A stretch of DNA of 64,000 bases from JAPPLB01 sp965204095 (GTDB lineage Bacteria; Acidobacteriota; Terriglobia; Bryobacterales; UBA6623). The notes beneath the pieces were generated by a model. That model saw nothing but the letters and a program-made list of their open reading frames with translations, searched no databases and had not been told where the DNA came from. Position 1 is the stretch's first letter, and each line of letters begins with the position of its first letter. The stretch is from assembly GCA_965204095.1 (NCBI GenBank), contig OZ241991.1:3596001-3660000 (forward strand). Reading direction: 5' to 3'. A program made the position numbers and the translations under genes. Positions 61,332-64,000 of the stretch are shown in pieces.

Positions 61332-61538
61332 GTGATCGAGCGCCTACAGAAGTACCAGCCTGCTCTCCCCGCATTGACGGCCGTCCTGGCCGTGGTGAGT
61401 TTCCCCGCAACAATCTACCTTCACTACGCACATTGCTGCTGGGTGATTTTCAACATCCCGCAAGCCTTGGCAATGCAGCCCGTCAGCTTTGCGCTGTCAC
61501 AATTACAAGACAAGAGGGTCCATGCGCAGAATTTTTGA
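61332..61538 (+). CDS. Possible small membrane protein, first of three overlapping genes
   Basis: 68 aa from GTG 61332. A hydrophobic segment (ALPALTAVLAVVSFPATIYLHY) spans about residues 11-33, followed by a Cys/Trp pair and a second weak segment. Its end overlaps the next gene by 17 bases. No good ribosome binding site, so its reality rests on the overlap chain. Confidence 0.35.
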   Translation: MIERLQKYQPALPALTAVLAVVSFPATIYLHYAHCCWVIFNIPQALAMQPVSFALSQLQDKRVHAQNF

Positions 61539-61758
61539 AGTTTTCCGGCACTTCAAGAGTGCCTTTCAGTCGTCTGGCGGTGACGGTCCGATTCGCAGCC
61601 ACGAAGAAGTTTCGGAAGAGGTCGCCAGGGGTATCGTGAGGCGTAGTGCGACCGGCAGTGTCCGACTTCAACGAGGTCAGTACGTTACTCGGGAAGGAAT
61701 GGATCAGGAGCTGGAAAGGGTGAAGGAATACGACTTTGATGAGCAGCAACAACCGTGA
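61522..61758 (+). CDS. Small charged protein, second of three overlapping genes
   Basis: 78 aa from ATG 61522, with AGAGGG just ahead. It starts MRRIFEVFRHFKSAF (amphipathic, basic) and continues with a strongly charged part (SHEEVSEEVARGIV, then MDQELERVKEYDFDEQQQ). The stop lies 20 bases inside the next gene. The size and charge recall antitoxins, but no family is recognised. Confidence 0.5.
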   Translation: MRRIFEVFRHFKSAFQSSGGDGPIRSHEEVSEEVARGIVRRSATGSVRLQRGQYVTREGMDQELERVKEYDFDEQQQP

Positions 61759-62359
61759 ACCCATTGATTACACAAGAATCCAGAAGCTCTACAACGAGGC
61801 AGAAAGCTTCATCAAGCGCGTTGAGAACTACCGATTAGAGCTGGTTTTTCCGGCGGTCAACGAACTGCGATACGCTGGACATCATCTATTGAACGCTCTT
61901 GCCGCCACCGATAATCCAACCAAACGTGACAGCGAGTTGCGCAAAGCGGAGGGCCATTGCCAGCGTGCGATGTACGAAGCCTCAGAATCGGGCCTCACTT
62001 ATTTTTTGGGCCTCCTGCATGCGTTCGCTCGCGACTTCAGGAAGGTTGTAATCACTCAAGTCGTTCCGAATTACCTTGAGATTCTCGCTCTTGCCAAGGA
62101 GGCGCGGAGCATGCTTGTTGAGGGGCGCCTGAAACGATCTTCTGCTGAGACTCACGCTTCACAGTACATGGAAATGTTCACAAAGCTGGAAAGCAAGATT
62201 GACATTTTGGAAGTGGGGCGGAGCGATCTCAATAAGATCCGCGAAGACCAGCAGAAAGGCACCCGCCGCTTTCTGCTCACTACTGGGCTTGTGGCGATCG
62301 GCGTTATCTTTTCGGGCATTCATCTGTGGATGTGGCTCTTAGAGGTTGCTGCGAAGTAA
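61739..62359 (+). CDS. Uncharacterised tail-anchored membrane protein, third of three overlapping genes
   Basis: 206 aa from ATG 61739. Residues 1-170 are helical and charged (YTRIQKLYNEAESFIKRVENY; SKIDILEVGRSDLNKIRED), then one C-terminal membrane helix (FLLTTGLVAIGVIFSGIHLWMWLL) with a very short tail. This topology puts the whole protein on the cytoplasmic face. With the overlapping upstream gene it resembles two-gene defence or toxin modules with a membrane effector, which is inference only. Confidence 0.6.
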   Translation: MSSNNREPIDYTRIQKLYNEAESFIKRVENYRLELVFPAVNELRYAGHHLLNALAATDNPTKRDSELRKAEGHCQRAMYEASESGLTYFLGLLHAFARDFRKVVITQVVPNYLEILALAKEARSMLVEGRLKRSSAETHASQYMEMFTKLESKIDILEVGRSDLNKIREDQQKGTRRFLLTTGLVAIGVIFSGIHLWMWLLEVAAK

Positions 62360-62398
62360 ATACGCCATACGTCGCCAAGCCGCAACAATGAACGAGTT

Positions 62399-62478
62399 CT
62401 GAGCCCTACTCCTTCCGGCACACACGACATGACCGGGAGGACTCAGCGCCGGGGAGGGGGAGAGGCCCTCTCCCCGGC
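62399..62478 (+). ncRNA. Two-hairpin structured element, copy 3
   Basis: Hairpin 1 pairs CTGAG...TCCTTCCGG with CCGGGAGGACTCAG (62399-62446), loop GCACACACGA conserved. Hairpin 2 pairs GCCGGGGAG with CTCCCCGGC (62448-62478). It is flanked by the tail-anchored gene and the HEPN-like gene, whose start lies 24 bases on. Confidence 0.45.
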
Positions 62479-62501
62479 AGCTTGAGAAGAGATTTCCTGA
62501 C

Positions 62502-63398
62502 ATGATCGAAAACGACCCGGCTTTTCGCGTGGCTGAAGCCTACAGGCAGACCCAACAACAATACGAACATTCCTGGCTTGAGGGTGCCATGCACTTTGTC
62601 GCTACCCTCAATGCGTGGCCGTGGATCTGTGGCTGCTACATGGGCATCGAGCAGACGATGAAGCATCTGAGCAAGATGTGTCGCGGAGGTCGCCTTCGGG
62701 GACACGACTTAAAGAAGCTCTACGACGATCTCGCCCCTTCGGAGAGAAAGGTGGTCGACGATTACTACCGCATTTACCGCAGCCTTTACAATTTCGATTC
62801 AGACGGCGTTCCCCTTAACACCGCTGACGAGTACATCCGGCACATTTCAAAAGGCAAAAAGGGCTACGAGGTGTGGCGCTACCTGCTGCTCGAACCCGAC
62901 GAGGAAGTGCCCAAGATACACGTGGGCTCAATGTTCGAAATCTGGCGTGCACTGGTCGCCTTAGTGGAGCGGAAACCCGAAGAGGGCCACGGCTACGATA
63001 CTTTGGATATCCGCCTGGAAGAGTACATACTGAAAGAAGTTTGGCGTGAGGCATACACGTGCACGGAATGGCAAGCGGCATGCCGGGATGACGACACCAA
63101 GTTCAGCGAAGTTCAAACTTGGCTTCAACACAATGGGAGGCTCTTGCAAGCAGGCATCGATCTATTCAACCGCCTCGCCCAGGGGACTGAGGCCACCTTG
63201 AACGCCTCACCGCTGTGGGGCCGAGTGCTGTTCCGAGCGGCTGAAAAGGCTGAAAAGGCAGTTCGCAGTCCCAGTGAAACCCACAGGAAAATCTATAGCC
63301 CCGCCGACATCGCCATGTTCCACCACCGAATCCGCCATGGCGGCTTGTCCTGGAACAAAGACAAGAGAGTGTTCGAGAGCAACCCGCCCGCCCCCTAG
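62502..63398 (+). CDS. Uncharacterised 298-aa protein with a HEPN-like region
   Basis: No signal or membrane segment. In the first 100 residues, CYMGIEQTMKHLSKM followed by RLRGHDLKKLYDDL resembles the helix pair of AbiV-type/HEPN proteins, with an R-x(n)-H pair. The rest (DEYIRHISKGKKGYEVWRYL; SMFEIWRALVALVER) is helical and unrecognised. Proteins of this kind occur as RNases in defence systems. The start has only a weak binding site (GAGAAGAG, far). Confidence 0.55.
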   Translation: MIENDPAFRVAEAYRQTQQQYEHSWLEGAMHFVATLNAWPWICGCYMGIEQTMKHLSKMCRGGRLRGHDLKKLYDDLAPSERKVVDDYYRIYRSLYNFDSDGVPLNTADEYIRHISKGKKGYEVWRYLLLEPDEEVPKIHVGSMFEIWRALVALVERKPEEGHGYDTLDIRLEEYILKEVWREAYTCTEWQAACRDDDTKFSEVQTWLQHNGRLLQAGIDLFNRLAQGTEATLNASPLWGRVLFRAAEKAEKAVRSPSETHRKIYSPADIAMFHHRIRHGGLSWNKDKRVFESNPPAP

Positions 63399-63464
63399 TA
63401 TTTGCGTTCGCTTAGCCCCTGACTAGTGATTTTCAGCCGCCTTCTTGCGCAGGTCCGCACTCTA

Positions 63465-63755
63465 CTACTGGGCCTCGATCAACCTCTCGCCAGTGCGCGA
63501 GGCCAAGAGCCATTCCGAGATGACCCAGCGCTTCGACATGCGGTCTTTCAGGAACTCCACTTGTGACTTGGTCCCCTTGCTCGAGTTGCACGCCCCGCAC
63601 AGCAGCCACAGGTTTTCGATGTGACCGGTGCCCCCGATTGACTTGGGAACGATGTGGTCTATCGTCAAATTGCGTGACATGAAATGCTGCCCGCAGCCAC
63701 CGCGAAAACCCCTTTGCTTGCCGCACAGCGTGTCCTTGTGAGTCCGGTAGGGCTG
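63465..63755 (-). pseudogene. HNH endonuclease domain, 5'-truncated by a repeat
   Basis: 96 codons ending at 63465. The frame reads THKDTLCGKQRGF, GGCGQHF, then LTIDHIVPKSIGGTGHIENL and LCGACNSSKG: a zinc-ribbon HNH nuclease core (Cys pairs plus D-H...H). In known families this is the C-terminal end of a longer protein, sometimes a DNA methylase. The upstream side stops dead at a TAG created by the border of repeat J at 63757, so the rest of the gene is missing. An internal ATG at 63680 could still start a 71-aa product. Confidence 0.75.
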
Positions 63756-63759
63756 CTAG

Positions 63760-63881
63760 CCTGTCTATACCACGTTGCGAGGCGAAGTGCGCGAGAGGGC
63801 CGTCAGGACGAGCCGCGAGCCGCCCTCGCCCTCGCCTGTAAGGTTATTCCCGAATCCCGAGTCACGAGACACGAATCACGG
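63760..63881. repeat. Partial MITE-like repeat J plus heptamer array
   Basis: CCTGTCTATACCACGTTGCGAGGCGAAGTG opens with only the left part of the element (to about 63835). Then GTAAGGTTATT and the array CCCGAAT, CCCGAGT, CACGAGA, CACGAAT, CACGG at 63849-63881 follow. The left border coincides with the break in the HNH gene. Confidence 0.72.
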
Positions 63882-63900
63882 CCTTTCCCTTCTCCCGGCG

Positions 63901-64000
63901 CTACGCCGCCAGCGTACGGATGCCGTAGCGTGGAATGCGGGCGTCTCGGGTGACGAGGACCAGCCCTTCGGCCTGCGCTTGGGCAACCAGCAGCCGGTCG
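63901..64000 (-). CDS. VapC-type PIN toxin, C-terminal part (runs off the window)
   Basis: On the minus strand the window ends inside a frame that reads DRLLVAQAQAEGLVLVTRDARI, then PRYGIRTLAA and a TAG at 63901. This is the standard C-terminus of a PIN-domain toxin, with the last acidic residue at TRDARI. Only 32 codons are visible, so the toxin and its antitoxin lie to the right. Confidence 0.75.
   Translation of the reverse strand, partial: DRLLVAQAQAEGLVLVTRDARIPRYGIRTLAA

Noticed and set aside
59600..63400. Integron cassette array (small genes each followed by a hairpin)
   Set aside because: The hairpins lack the conserved attC core sites (GTTRRRY and its partner), and no integrase gene is seen.

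Overview
The window reads as chromosomal DNA of a GC-rich, Gram-negative bacterium, most likely a member of the Acidobacteriota. This rests on the gene order ispE-prs-rplY-pth-rpsF-rpsR-rplI, Tat-exported Gfo/Idh/MocA and TIM-barrel proteins, MacB/FtsX-type permeases and a complete Na+-translocating NADH:quinone reductase. The taxonomic call is an inference from gene content; there is no rRNA here, and I found no tRNA.

Layout. 1-45 kb is mostly housekeeping: a partial ABC permease; PLP synthase (pdxS-pdxT); a Tat-exported oxidoreductase; a class V aminotransferase; a YbaK-type deacylase; a periplasmic SurA-like/DsbA protein; two overlapping glycosyltransferases; RlpA; a bile-acid/sodium symporter-family carrier; a methyltransferase with a coiled-coil tail; arginine decarboxylase; a D-2-hydroxyacid dehydrogenase; a KDG-type sugar kinase; an M19 dipeptidase. 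Then come the complete operon nqrABCDEF-apbE, thiS and a MerR regulator, the sulfate-assimilation set cysH-sat-cysC with ogt upstream, an ABC exporter with a DUF420 protein, an SDR, and the translation/isoprenoid/nucleotide block acyP-apt-ispE-prs-rplY-pth-rpsF-rpsR-rplI. In that block S6, S18 and L9 carry long low-complexity tails.

From about 44.5 kb to the end the window is accessory in character: a type III restriction-modification pair (mod-res), an AT-richer OLD-like ATPase with a TOPRIM-like C-terminus, a MNT/HepT toxin-antitoxin pair, a Phd/VapC pair, a second VapC fragment, an HNH nuclease remnant, and a run of unrecognised small genes (59-63.4 kb) whose spacers share a two-hairpin element. 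anmK and mutS sit inside this region as ordinary genes.

The clearest unlabelled structure is non-coding. A roughly 176-bp element with 17-bp-class inverted ends (CCTGCATTTCTCACCAC...) occurs in five full copies and at least six partial ones, flanked by YTAR-like tetranucleotides. One copy splits hepT and a partial copy cuts off the HNH gene. Others lie at the stop codons of the RidA-like gene and the ABC permease. It behaves as a non-autonomous mobile element (MITE-like). It travels with heptanucleotide tandem arrays (CACGAAT/CACGAGA units) and a third short conserved block, making compound intergenic repeats from 29 to 64 kb.
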